Origin: Paenibacillus hexagrammi
Lineage (GTDB): Bacteria > Bacillota > Bacilli > Paenibacillales > NBRC-103111
Length of the DNA: 64,000 nucleotides
Reading direction: 5' to 3'
NCBI RefSeq assembly: GCF_021513275.1
Contig: NZ_CP090978.1
Span: forward strand, 992,001 to 1,056,000
Below the pieces are notes generated by a model, which saw only the letters and a program-made list of their open reading frames with translations, did not search any database and was not told the origin of the DNA. This document shows, piece after piece, positions 53,117-61,087 of the stretch. Numbering within the stretch: position 1 is the first letter of the stretch; the number at the start of each line of letters is the position of its first letter. A program made the translations under genes and the position numbers.

Positions 53117-54153
53117 ATATTCAACTCCCCGTACAAATTCCTCCGATGAAGTGCTGGCAATTTTCCGCGTTTCCGCTCGCCATACTCTTGAATCATGAAC
53201 AGAGTTTGGAATGGATGTTCAGCAGCTTCATTCAAGTTAGCGGGCATACGAATTTTTTAACCCATCCCGTTCCTTTCGGGTTCTACGAGGTGGATTACGC
53301 TTATAACCCATGGCTGAAAGTACATAGGCTGGATCGAAGCCTGATGCCCGTTTTTCGTACTTCGATCAAAGAACTGGTTATTGACTGCTTGAAACGCGGC
53401 TATTACCTCTACTTGAATCTCGATGAGTTTTACGTGCCGAACCGCGTTCCCTATCAAAAATTTAACCGTTCCCATGATGTGCTAGTATACGGCTTCGATG
53501 AAGAAGAGGAGCTCTTCCATCTTCTGGGGTACAATGAACGGTTGATTTTTGACAAAACCACCATCAGCTTCGCTGAATTCGAGCAGGCTTATCATAGTCT
53601 GGAAGAGGTTCCCAACTATTGTCATCAAATATATTTATACCAATTTAACGAAAAGGGAGCCTTTACCTTCGATATCGAGCTGGTTATTCAGAGCTTGAAG
53701 GAATACCTGTACAGCCGAAATACAGCGGCCAAATACAAGCTGTTAGCTGAGCCGGAACCGACTTTTCTCTTCGGCATGCAGACCTATGAGATCTTACAGG
53801 GGTACATGGAGCATCTTATCGGCAGCCCCGACGGATATGTAGATTTGCGCTATATGCATATGCTGTGGGAGCATAAGCACTGGATGACCCGCAGAGTTCA
53901 GTTTCTCATCGAGAAAGGGTACCTTCAACCAGGTGCCGACCTTCTCGAAAAAGCGAGTCATATTGAGAAAAGCAGCGAGTCTGCCAGAAATATGCTGATC
54001 AAATTTTACCGTTCAAGGAATACAGCTAACGTACATGCGGTTAAGCAGATTTTGGAACAGATCCGGCAGAGTGAGTCGTTATTTGTTGAGCAGCTCATAG
54101 AGGCGCTCTCCCTTCCAGAAGTTTATTATGAACGCAAGGCTGAGGGGATGTAG
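53113..54153 (+). CDS. Second BtrH-like/C39-like protein
   Basis: This 346-residue protein has no close motif family but is organised like the BtrH-like gene upstream. A cysteine sits near residue 14 (PMKCWQFSAFPLAILL), and a histidine lies in NRSHDVLVYGFDEEEELFHL near 120 followed by an Asp/Asn-rich strand. The C-terminal half is helical (ending YYERKAEGM). The arrangement suggests a cysteine-acyltransferase fold. It ends the operon before a bidirectional terminator. It may act on the second carrier protein or be a non-catalytic partner. Confidence 0.68.
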   Translation: MNIQLPVQIPPMKCWQFSAFPLAILLNHEQSLEWMFSSFIQVSGHTNFLTHPVPFGFYEVDYAYNPWLKVHRLDRSLMPVFRTSIKELVIDCLKRGYYLYLNLDEFYVPNRVPYQKFNRSHDVLVYGFDEEEELFHLLGYNERLIFDKTTISFAEFEQAYHSLEEVPNYCHQIYLYQFNEKGAFTFDIELVIQSLKEYLYSRNTAAKYKLLAEPEPTFLFGMQTYEILQGYMEHLIGSPDGYVDLRYMHMLWEHKHWMTRRVQFLIEKGYLQPGADLLEKASHIEKSSESARNMLIKFYRSRNTANVHAVKQILEQIRQSESLFVEQLIEALSLPEVYYERKAEGM

Positions 54154-54167
54154 ACGCATTGTAAAAA

Positions 54168-54218
54168 AAACAGCGGTGTTCACGACCCATAGCAGGGTTG
54201 AGACAGCCGCTGTTTCTT
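54168..54218. terminator. Bidirectional terminator at the right border of the cluster
   Basis: A long stem (AAACAGCGG...CGACCC with GGGTTG...CCGCTGTTT) is flanked by A-rich and T-rich runs. It separates the biosynthetic operon from the convergent methyltransferase gene. Confidence 0.85.
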
Positions 54219-54223
54219 TTTTC

Positions 54224-54949
54224 TTACATACTTCGTTGCCCGATCACAACCGTAGCATCCAGTTCCTCCGAATGAATGGTTGTTGGTAATAGTCCGTGCA
54301 GTTTGAAGATTTCTTCAGCAAATGGAGCTTGACGGGCACTGGTTTCTACAAGTAGATAGCCGTTATTTGCAAGCCATGTGGGGGCGGCAGCTGCAACTCT
54401 TCTGAGTACATCTAGTCCATCCCCGCCCCCATCCAACGCTACATGCGGCTCATGGATCCTAGCCTCTTGAGGCAGGAGTTGAATGGATGCAGTAGGCACG
54501 TAAGGAGCATTAGCAATGAGAACATGGACTTGAGCTTGTAGACGAGCAGGAAGAGGCTCAAACAGATCACCTTCATAGACAAAACCTTTGGCTAAAACGA
54601 TGTTACGCTGAGCGCATTTCACAGCTGCTGGATCAATATCGACAGCATGCAGTTCTATGTGCTCTACCTCGGCTAGCAGAACAGCACCTAAAGCACCTGA
54701 ACCGCAGCACATATCTACTACGATCCCCCCATTTTGAGCAAGAATGCTGGCTTGTTTGGCCAAAAGCCCGGTACGCTGCCGAGGCACAAAAACTCCGGGA
54801 TCGATCTGGATTCGCTGGCCACAGAAATCTACCCAACCAATCAGGTGTTCCAATGGATATCCAGCCATTCGTTGCTCAACCCGCATCTCGAGTTCTTCGA
54901 GAGTCTTTGCAGCTGATAGGAGCAGTTGTGCCTCCTCTTCGGCATACAC
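54224..54949 (-). CDS. Protein N5-glutamine methyltransferase-like (PrmC-related)
   Basis: From GTG 54949 the product has 241 residues. The PrmC-related plan is present: QRMAGYPLEHLIGWVDFCG near residue 27, the SAM motif VVDMCCGSGALGAVLL near 77, and IANAPYVPTASI near 144 in place of the classic NPPY. That change suggests a relaxed target. Homologues usually begin earlier with a helix like IIVSKLRSAGCVYAEEEA, which is present in frame upstream of the GTG but without ATG, GTG or TTG. A non-standard ATT at 55018 lies behind AGGGTGA and could be the true start. Confidence 0.78.
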   Translation of the reverse strand: MYAEEEAQLLLSAAKTLEELEMRVEQRMAGYPLEHLIGWVDFCGQRIQIDPGVFVPRQRTGLLAKQASILAQNGGIVVDMCCGSGALGAVLLAEVEHIELHAVDIDPAAVKCAQRNIVLAKGFVYEGDLFEPLPARLQAQVHVLIANAPYVPTASIQLLPQEARIHEPHVALDGGGDGLDVLRRVAAAAPTWLANNGYLLVETSARQAPFAEEIFKLHGLLPTTIHSEELDATVVIGQRSM

Positions 54950-55208
54950 GCATCCGGCACTTCGGAGTTTACTTACGATAATCGAGTAAGCATTACTTTC
55001 AGGAAGGTTAGAGGAAATTATGGATCACCCTGCTTTTCATGGTATTTTATTATTACTATACTATTCGGTACTTGCTATATGTTTGTAGAAAAGGGTTATA
55101 GTGAATTTTTATTGTAGGTGTGCTTGCCCAGTTCCAGCCGTAATCTCAGGGAATGCAGACGGTGTTGTGTTAGTACGCATTGTGTATTCCAGTAATATGT
55201 GAAAAAGC

Positions 55209-55237
55209 CTACCAAATGGTAGACTCTATGATATAAT
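55209..55237 (+). promoter_or_regulatory. Promoter of the holin-like toxin gene
   Basis: TATAAT at 55232-55237 follows an inverted repeat CTACCAAATGGTAG (55209-55222) that covers the -35 position. No good -35 hexamer is present, so an activator or a repressor site is possible. Confidence 0.5.
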
Positions 55238-55325
55238 CGTACTGACAATAGAATGGCTTAAGGGCGGTCGGCTAATCTCCCTGCTTACGAAGCTAGTTTT
55301 CTATCGAAAACTTTAAGGTGACGCC

Positions 55326-55409
55326 ATGGAGGTAAAGGATGCCTTGACGTTAATGTTCATGTTCGGCATGTTCATTCTCGCGTTGCTCACCTATCTCAAA
55401 AAGAAATAG
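55326..55409 (+). CDS. Holin-like type I toxin peptide
   Basis: The 27-residue peptide has the sequence MEVKDALTLMFMFGMFILAL followed by LTYLKKK: an acidic/amphipathic start, one membrane helix and a lysine tail. This is the pattern of the putative holin-like toxins (TxpA/BsrG class, PF16935) of Firmicutes, which form pores or disturb the envelope when their antisense RNA is lost. AAGGTGA lies four bases before the ATG. The stop codon is embedded in a hairpin. Confidence 0.82.
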   Translation: MEVKDALTLMFMFGMFILALLTYLKKK

Positions 55410-55442
55410 ACCGCCCTCTCGCAAAGGTTAGCGGTCTATTCT
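55407..55442 (+). terminator. Hairpin at the toxin stop codon
   Basis: TAGACCGC pairs with GCGGTCTA around a 16-base loop, and a short T-rich tail follows. It competes with the 5' region for the same bases. Confidence 0.6.
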
Positions 55443-55495
55443 TGCTGTAACACCTATTGATTCAAGCCACCGCCCTTAAAAGCGGCTATTGTGCA

Positions 55496-55530
55496 GGAGT
55501 CGGTTACCGCCGGCTCCTTATTTATTTTTA
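55496..55530 (+). terminator. Intrinsic terminator downstream of the toxin gene
   Basis: An 8-bp stem with one G-T pair (GGAGTCGG with CCGGCTCC) is followed by a T-rich tail and is the likely 3' end of the toxin mRNA. An antisense antitoxin RNA would have to start to the right of this point on the minus strand; I could not identify its promoter with confidence. Confidence 0.7.
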
Positions 55531-55672
55531 CTGTAACATATAGAATATATACTGTAAATTTATTTCATTGAAAATTCACTTGTTTGGCAGATATCCTGAT
55601 TTGATCTCAGCTTTAATTTGGACCAGGACCCTTTCAATATGTAGAGAACTGTAAGCAAAAGGAGTGGTAAGC

Positions 55673-56872
55673 ATGGCACGTGTGTTATTTATCAATGGGG
55701 GTTCGGAAGGACACATCAATCCAACGATTGGTGTTGTGCAAGAGTTGATTTCGCGCGGAGAAGAGGTTGTGTACTTTTGCATAGAGGCTTTTCGGGAGCG
55801 TATTGAGCAGACGGGAGCTGTAGTGCGAACTTTTGACGATCACAAATTTATACAAGCTTTTATTTCAGGTGGCAGGAATTATTTGCTTGAAAGAGTCAAC
55901 GGTCTTTTGCTTACGGCTGATGTGGTTATACCTAGCGTTCTGGAGCAAATTAGAGGTGAGCACTTTGATTACATCATCCATGATTCCATGTTTGGCTGCG
56001 GGCGTATACTCGCGCAAATTCTTAAGCTTCCTGCCATCAGCTCTTGTACTTCTTTTGCACAGACTCAAGCATCGTTTGATCAAATGCTGGAATCATTTTA
56101 CGCAGGGAACCCTTCGGAAGTAGTTACTCCTATCGTTGATAGATTTCAAAGCTTGGTGGAAAAAGTAAAGGAAAAATATGATGTCGAGATTTTTTCTCCA
56201 TACGAAGTATTTTGTAACCCTGCATCGCTCACCCTCGTGTATACGACTAGGGAGTTCCAACCGAATGGACAAGTATTTGATTCATCCTACAAATTTGTAG
56301 GTCCGTCGATATCTGGGCGGTTCACTTCAGACAACTTTGACTTCTCTGCGATAGAAGGGCGAAATCCGATTTACATTTCACTGGGTACGGTCTTCAACCG
56401 ATCCATTGATTTTTATAAGCTTTGTTTCGAGGCGTTTGGAAATACGGAGCATACGATTGTCATGTCGATTGGACGTAATACCTTAGTCTCTGACTTAGGG
56501 CATATTCCTACTAATTTCATTGTTAAAAATTATGTTCCACAAACAGAAATCCTGCTTAGCACAAAGCTATTTATTACTCACGGCGGAATGAACAGCACCC
56601 ATGAAGGTCTTTATTACGGTGTCCCGCTGCTCGTTCTCCCGCAAAGTGCGGACCAACCACTCGTTGCTGCGCAAGTGGCCCGTGTCGGAGCAGGCTTACA
56701 ATTGCAAATGCAAGGCTTAACTGCGTCGCAGCTGCGCGAGGCAGCAAATGAAGTAATGAACCATCCATCCTTCAAGGAAGCAGCTGAAGATATGGGAAGA
56801 TCCTCGAACAATCAGGTGGATACCATCAAGCTGTTGATGAGATTTTTGAGTTTACACGTTAAAGGTTCATGA
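55673..56872 (+). CDS. MGT family (macrolide-type) UDP-glycosyltransferase
   Basis: This 399-residue GT-B enzyme resembles YjiC/YdhE and macrolide glycosyltransferases. The N-terminus FINGGSEGHINPTIGVVQEL is the acceptor domain. The donor-binding motif HGGMNSTHEGLYYGVPLLVL then QSADQPLVAAQVARVGAG lies near residue 305. It attaches sugar from a UDP-sugar to small hydrophobic acceptors and can inactivate antibiotics. ATG 55673 has AAAAGGAG eight bases upstream; an upstream GTG has none. It stands alone and is not clearly linked to the biosynthetic cluster. Confidence 0.9.
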   Translation: MARVLFINGGSEGHINPTIGVVQELISRGEEVVYFCIEAFRERIEQTGAVVRTFDDHKFIQAFISGGRNYLLERVNGLLLTADVVIPSVLEQIRGEHFDYIIHDSMFGCGRILAQILKLPAISSCTSFAQTQASFDQMLESFYAGNPSEVVTPIVDRFQSLVEKVKEKYDVEIFSPYEVFCNPASLTLVYTTREFQPNGQVFDSSYKFVGPSISGRFTSDNFDFSAIEGRNPIYISLGTVFNRSIDFYKLCFEAFGNTEHTIVMSIGRNTLVSDLGHIPTNFIVKNYVPQTEILLSTKLFITHGGMNSTHEGLYYGVPLLVLPQSADQPLVAAQVARVGAGLQLQMQGLTASQLREAANEVMNHPSFKEAAEDMGRSSNNQVDTIKLLMRFLSLHVKGS

Positions 56873-57026
56873 AGGATAGTCTGGATGCGTCGCCGTTAAG
56901 CGTGCAGGAGAACCGAATCATTTCAAGAATAATTCAATAAGGTTAATTCGTTAATTGTGTAAAAAGAGCAAATGAAACACCATGAGAATTGCTTCTTTGC
57001 AAGGAAGGATGAAAGGGTGAGGATTC

Positions 57027-57668
57027 ATGGAAGTAAATATGTTAGAACATTTACCAAATCCAATAATCTTAAAAAAGCTAATGAAAATCCAAGCATCACT
57101 AAACATTATTCTTTGTCAAGATGAATGGCTTCGTTACCATCGGTTTGTTCAAGATTGGGCTGAAGGTGTTTGTATGGCGAAAATAGATAATGGGGCAGGT
57201 GACCATCTATTTATTTTGTTTTCCCCTAAAGGCTGTTTAATAAAAGGCTTCGATCATGAATCTGGATTAAGCCCATATGCTCAAGATGAACATAAAGTAT
57301 GGCAAGGGATTTATGATGACGTTCCTAAGGAATTATTATCTTTACTTGAAGGCGATGCGATTGCAAAAGACGATGTGACTTTTTGTATTTGGCATGAAAA
57401 CAGTGACACCAACTGGCACAAGGGGAAAGTTGAAATTCCAAAAGGTGAAAGCGATGGTTCTGATTTTTTGATGGGCTGTATATTCCATACACCTGAGGAT
57501 TTTGTAGAATTTGCAGAAGGTTATTTTGAATTAACACCTTCATTAGAAGTTGTTGCAAAAATTTACGAGGATTGCTCCATTACGGCAGAGATGATCACTA
57601 TCTTAAATCCAGACTGTGATGTAGAAGAAGTTCTTCAAGAATTACGGGCGTCGAGATTAAATGATTAA
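57027..57668 (+). CDS. Hypothetical protein, soluble and acidic
   Basis: This 213-residue protein has no motif I recognise. It is rich in aromatic and acidic residues (FVQDWAEGVCMAKIDNGAGD, LFILFSPKGCLIKGFDHESG, IYDDVPKELLSLLEG) with an alpha/beta pattern and no membrane segments or signal peptide. Sequence and codon use are clearly more AT-rich than in its neighbours, which suggests recent transfer. The start ATG follows AAAGGGTGAGG; ATG 57039 is an alternative. A terminator follows some 120 bases downstream. Confidence 0.7.
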   Translation: MEVNMLEHLPNPIILKKLMKIQASLNIILCQDEWLRYHRFVQDWAEGVCMAKIDNGAGDHLFILFSPKGCLIKGFDHESGLSPYAQDEHKVWQGIYDDVPKELLSLLEGDAIAKDDVTFCIWHENSDTNWHKGKVEIPKGESDGSDFLMGCIFHTPEDFVEFAEGYFELTPSLEVVAKIYEDCSITAEMITILNPDCDVEEVLQELRASRLND

Positions 57669-57783
57669 GCTAAACGTGGAGATCTGATAAAAACTGCTGA
57701 CCTCCTACTACGATGGGGAACTTTAGTTCAGTGAACTAAGACCCGTTTACCCGCTAGGCAGCAGCCGCATCTAAGCATGGAAC

Positions 57784-57832
57784 AAAAAAACTCAACATGA
57801 GGCTCGTTAGAGAGCGGCATGTTGAGTTTTTT
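57784..57832. terminator. Bidirectional terminator
   Basis: A perfect 9-bp stem (CTCAACATG with CATGTTGAG) flanked by A and T runs lies between the hypothetical gene and the convergent GH13 gene. Confidence 0.85.
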
Positions 57833-57927
57833 GCTGTATGAGCTGCACGCCAATGTGAGACGCACAGCTCCGCTAATTATTTCGTCATAAGCCCTGCCTG
57901 TGTCAGGCAAGGCGCACCCCCGCGCGC

Positions 57928-59682
57928 CTAGTCGGCGCGCAGCACGGCGTAGCCGTAAGGCGGAAGCTTCACCTGAAGCTTCCCGCCGTCCGGCGCTGCC
58001 GCCGTGCCTTCGAAGGCGTCGCGCCAGACGCGCGCGCCGCCGCCGGCCTCGACGCTCAGCGAAGCCGAGCGTCGCCCCGCGTTCACGAGAATGAGAACAT
58101 GCTCATTCTCGTGAACGCGTTCCAGCACAAGGCGTGCATCGCCCGCCTTGGCGTGAAGGAAGCGCACGCTGCCGGTGCGCAGCGCTTCGCTGCTCTTCCG
58201 CAGGGCGATCAGCCCGCGGAAGAACTCGAACAGGTCGCGGTCCTGACGGGACGCGTCCCATTCCATGCAGCGGCGGCATTCCGGGTCACCGCCGCCGCTC
58301 ATGCCGATCTCGTCGCCGTAATAGATGCACGGCGTGCCGGGAAAGGCGAATAGAAGCAGGGAAGCCAGCTTCACTTTACGTGCGTCATTGCCGCACTGCG
58401 TAAGCAGGCGCGGCGTATCATGGCTGCCGAGCAGGTTGAACGTCGTCTCGCTCACCTGGCGCTGGTAGCTTGCCAGCTGCGCTCCGACCTTATTCGCGAA
58501 GCCGGCGCCGTCTAGCTTGTCATTCGCAATATAATCGAACACCGCGCTTGTGAACGGGTAGTTCATAATGGCATCGAACTGATCGCCCTGCAGCCACATG
58601 AGCGAATCATGCCAGATCTCGCCAAAGAGGTAAGCATCCGGATTGATACGCTTCACCCGATCACGGAAAAGTCTCCAAAACTGATGGTCGACTTCATTCG
58701 CCACATCGAGTCTCCAGCCGTCGATGCCTACTTCACGGATCCAATACTCAGCTACGTTGAGAAGATATTCCTTGACCTCATCGTTCTCGGTGTTCAGCTT
58801 GGGCATGATCGGCTCAAAGGCAAACGTCTCATAGGTAGGGATCCCGTCTTCAACCCGTAGAGGCCAATCCTTGACATGGAACCAATCCGCATAACGCGAT
58901 TGAGCGCCCTTTTCCAATACATCGACAAAGGGAGCAAACTTATGGCCGCAATGATTAAAGACTGCATCCAGCAATACGCGAATCCCCCGCTTATGGCATT
59001 CTTCCACGAGCCTCTTTAAGGTTTCATTCGTTCCGAATTGAGGGTCAACCGACAAATAATCGGAGGTATCGTATTTATGATTGGTTGTAGATGTAAATAG
59101 AGGAGTGAAGTAGATGGCGGTAATGCCAAGCTCGATGAGATGATCCAAATGATCGATAACGCCTTGCAGATCACCTCCAAAATAATTCGTAGGCGTAGGC
59201 TCCCCACCCCAGGGCTCGGCATGTGCAGGTGTCAGACTTGGATCGCCGCTGGCGAAACGCTCTGGGAAAATTTGATAGAACACAGCTTCCTTCACCCACG
59301 CAGGCGGCGTGAATACGTCCGCTGGATTCAAGAACGGGTATTCAAACATCCAGAGCGAATCCTGAGGCTCTTTTTCAAAATATCCTTCTTCCGTTAGCCA
59401 GAGCAATTGCTTCCCTGACTGAATCAAGAAGGCGTAACGCAATCTGCGGTAAGGAGGGTTCACGGCAACTTCCCAGTAATCGAAGAGATCGTCGCTTGCG
59501 AAGACCTGCATATCGACATAGGCTGACGTTTCCTCCCACGCGTACTTATCACCGGTTAAGGCGGACACTTTCTGCACATTGCCTCTTTTTGTTCGGATGC
59601 GAAGGTGAACGGTATGCAAGTCGTAAGCGTAAGCCCAATTCAGCTTCGGGCGATGATAAATGGCTTCCAGCATAATGGACAT
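57928..59682 (-). CDS. GH13 neopullulanase/cyclomaltodextrinase-type glycosidase
   Basis: This 584-residue cytoplasmic enzyme has the N-terminal beta domain typical of the GH13_20 group (about residues 1-120) and then the barrel: AVFYQIFPERFASGDPSLTP near 133, VLLDAVFNHCG near 237, the nucleophile in GWRLDVANEVD near 323, the acid in LFGEIWHDS near 352 and LLGSHDTPRLL near 418. It hydrolyses cyclodextrins, pullulan or imported maltodextrins. The end of the gene (57930-58500) is very GC-rich. It shares a 13-bp motif with the malE leader. The start ATG has AAGGGG eleven bases upstream; ATG 59673 is an alternative. Confidence 0.9.
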   Translation of the reverse strand: MSIMLEAIYHRPKLNWAYAYDLHTVHLRIRTKRGNVQKVSALTGDKYAWEETSAYVDMQVFASDDLFDYWEVAVNPPYRRLRYAFLIQSGKQLLWLTEEGYFEKEPQDSLWMFEYPFLNPADVFTPPAWVKEAVFYQIFPERFASGDPSLTPAHAEPWGGEPTPTNYFGGDLQGVIDHLDHLIELGITAIYFTPLFTSTTNHKYDTSDYLSVDPQFGTNETLKRLVEECHKRGIRVLLDAVFNHCGHKFAPFVDVLEKGAQSRYADWFHVKDWPLRVEDGIPTYETFAFEPIMPKLNTENDEVKEYLLNVAEYWIREVGIDGWRLDVANEVDHQFWRLFRDRVKRINPDAYLFGEIWHDSLMWLQGDQFDAIMNYPFTSAVFDYIANDKLDGAGFANKVGAQLASYQRQVSETTFNLLGSHDTPRLLTQCGNDARKVKLASLLLFAFPGTPCIYYGDEIGMSGGGDPECRRCMEWDASRQDRDLFEFFRGLIALRKSSEALRTGSVRFLHAKAGDARLVLERVHENEHVLILVNAGRRSASLSVEAGGGARVWRDAFEGTAAAPDGGKLQVKLPPYGYAVLRAD

Positions 59683-59724
59683 ATGAAATAAGGCCCCTTT
59701 CTTGTTCAGGCCTGCTCTCCATGC

Positions 59725-59767
59725 AAAAAAGGTACATCCGGCGGAATGAGTTCCGAGGTTGTACCTT
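59725..59767 (-). terminator. Terminator-like hairpin in the leader of the GH13 gene
   Basis: On the minus strand a long stem (AGGTACA...TCGGAA with TTCCG...TGTACCT) is followed by six T and lies between the promoter and the start codon of the glycosidase. That is the position of an attenuator, so expression may be controlled by readthrough. I recognise no riboswitch or T-box next to it. Confidence 0.6.
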
Positions 59768-59795
59768 TGGGTAGCATTGCCTTTGAATTACACTC

Positions 59796-59834
59796 ATTAT
59801 ACATAGGAATTGGTAGTTAGTAAACCGGTTTCCC
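59796..59834 (-). promoter_or_regulatory. Promoter of the GH13 gene with overlapping operator motif
   Basis: On the minus strand TTTACT (59824-59819) and TATAAT (59801-59796) are 17 bases apart. AAACCGGTTTCCC (59822-59834 on the plus strand) overlaps the -35 box and is identical to the motif in the malE leader. Confidence 0.65.
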
Positions 59835-59950
59835 AAAATAAATAATCTGTGTTGTTTCACGCTATTTCATAAGGAGGGATTTGGTAAATTTCGTCGAATC
59901 GTTACCAGTAGTAATGATTCGTCCGCATCGGCGTCTAAAGGGGAGATAGC

Positions 59951-61003
59951 ATGTTCGATTCATCCAACAAAGCCAATTCGAAATCAAGCGTGAAAGCCGG
60001 TCATGATTCGATATACGCAAACGGAGAGAAAGACAGCGAAGCGTCTATACCATCGCCTTTTTATGCGAACCGACTTCAACAAACCATCGGCAATAAAGCC
60101 GTTGGGCAGCTGCTGCAGCGAGCGATCAAGAAGCCGGGCAAAAAGTCTGAGACGTACGCTCCCGGCAAGCGGATCGCCGAACATATTATCACGGCAAATA
60201 TCACAGGTTCCATCAGCCAAGTCGTCATGGAAGAAATCCAAAGAATCCATCTGGAAGAAGAGGATATGACGTTTAAAGCGGCGCACAAACTGGCGATCAA
60301 AAACGTAAAGTCAAGCAATAAACGAGTCACGGGGCGCGGAGGCACCCGGATCACCGATTCAAACGATTTGATCAACCAATTGACCGGAATGGGAGTCAAT
60401 ATGACGAAGGCTGACCCTTATATTACGAAGCATTCCGCACTGTTTGATACTAGCTTGACGGAGATGGAAATCCTTCTCACGGATCTTCCTGTTACGACAG
60501 CTCAATCAGCAGATCAGGTCAAAACGGCGGTTACAGATACATTTATGGAGATGCCCTCACAGCTCATCCGGACGGTTTCGAGTTTTAATTCGTTTGCTGA
60601 CGCGGAGGTTGCTGCGGAGAAAAGTGTTAGCTCAGCCTGGAAAGGCAATCAATTCGAACAATGGGTGGACGTGAATCTGTTTCCCGCCTACAAACAACGC
60701 CAATCATTCGCGCAACAGGGCACGATGAAAAAAAGCCGCGACTGCGACGGATTTGACAGCTCGACAGATGAAATGTGGGATTACAAGCATGTCAGCGGTT
60801 TGGTTGATGTCGATCAGGTGGACGATTATGAATATATTTTGAAAAATAAGGTGAAATCCACAACTGGCGTCGTGCCGACAGCCGTCAATTATTTGTTCCA
60901 GGATCTAGTAACGGCACAGCTGAATGCAGGGCTCAAAACCAGAAAAAACTTCCGAGTTTGGTATGTACAATCCGGTCTTCCGCCTCAACCTGTCCAAATC
61001 TAG
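59951..61003 (+). CDS. Candidate secreted toxin with PD-(D/E)XK nuclease-like domain
   Basis: This 350-residue protein starts with a hydrophilic head carrying NRLQQTIGNKAVGQLLQ near residue 38, a motif like the LQRTIGN-x-AV-G segment found in many contractile-injection-system cargo and polymorphic toxins. A helical middle follows. The C-terminal region FEQWVDVNLFPAYKQRQSFA, then CDGFDSSTDEMWDYKHVSG and VDQVDDYEYILKN has the spacing of a PD-(D/E)XK nuclease (E, then D, then D-x-K). A nuclease effector is inferred from these motifs. No recognised immunity gene follows. The start ATG has AAAGGGGAG upstream. Confidence 0.65.
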   Translation: MFDSSNKANSKSSVKAGHDSIYANGEKDSEASIPSPFYANRLQQTIGNKAVGQLLQRAIKKPGKKSETYAPGKRIAEHIITANITGSISQVVMEEIQRIHLEEEDMTFKAAHKLAIKNVKSSNKRVTGRGGTRITDSNDLINQLTGMGVNMTKADPYITKHSALFDTSLTEMEILLTDLPVTTAQSADQVKTAVTDTFMEMPSQLIRTVSSFNSFADAEVAAEKSVSSAWKGNQFEQWVDVNLFPAYKQRQSFAQQGTMKKSRDCDGFDSSTDEMWDYKHVSGLVDVDQVDDYEYILKNKVKSTTGVVPTAVNYLFQDLVTAQLNAGLKTRKNFRVWYVQSGLPPQPVQI

Positions 61004-61087
61004 TCCCAATAAACAGGTTAAAACACGCTCTACCTTGTCTATACTGCATAGTGTTGGCACAATCAGAGACAGGGGGACGACGGGATC

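Larger units (their letters stand above)
55258..55479 (+). ncRNA. Toxin mRNA with long-range 5'-3' pairing
   Basis: TTAAGGGCGGT near the predicted 5' end (55258-55268) is the exact reverse complement of ACCGCCCTTAA in the 3' region (55469-55479). An overlapping 9-mer (55261-55269) can pair instead with GACCGCCCT at the stop codon (55409-55417). Alternative 5'-3' folds of this kind are known from type I toxin mRNAs, where they hold the message untranslated. The bounds here mark the pairing arms, not mapped ends. Confidence 0.6.

Noticed and set aside
39831-54153. NRPS or PKS cluster
   Set aside because: There are no condensation, ketosynthase, thioesterase or multidomain modules, only free carrier proteins and stand-alone enzymes.
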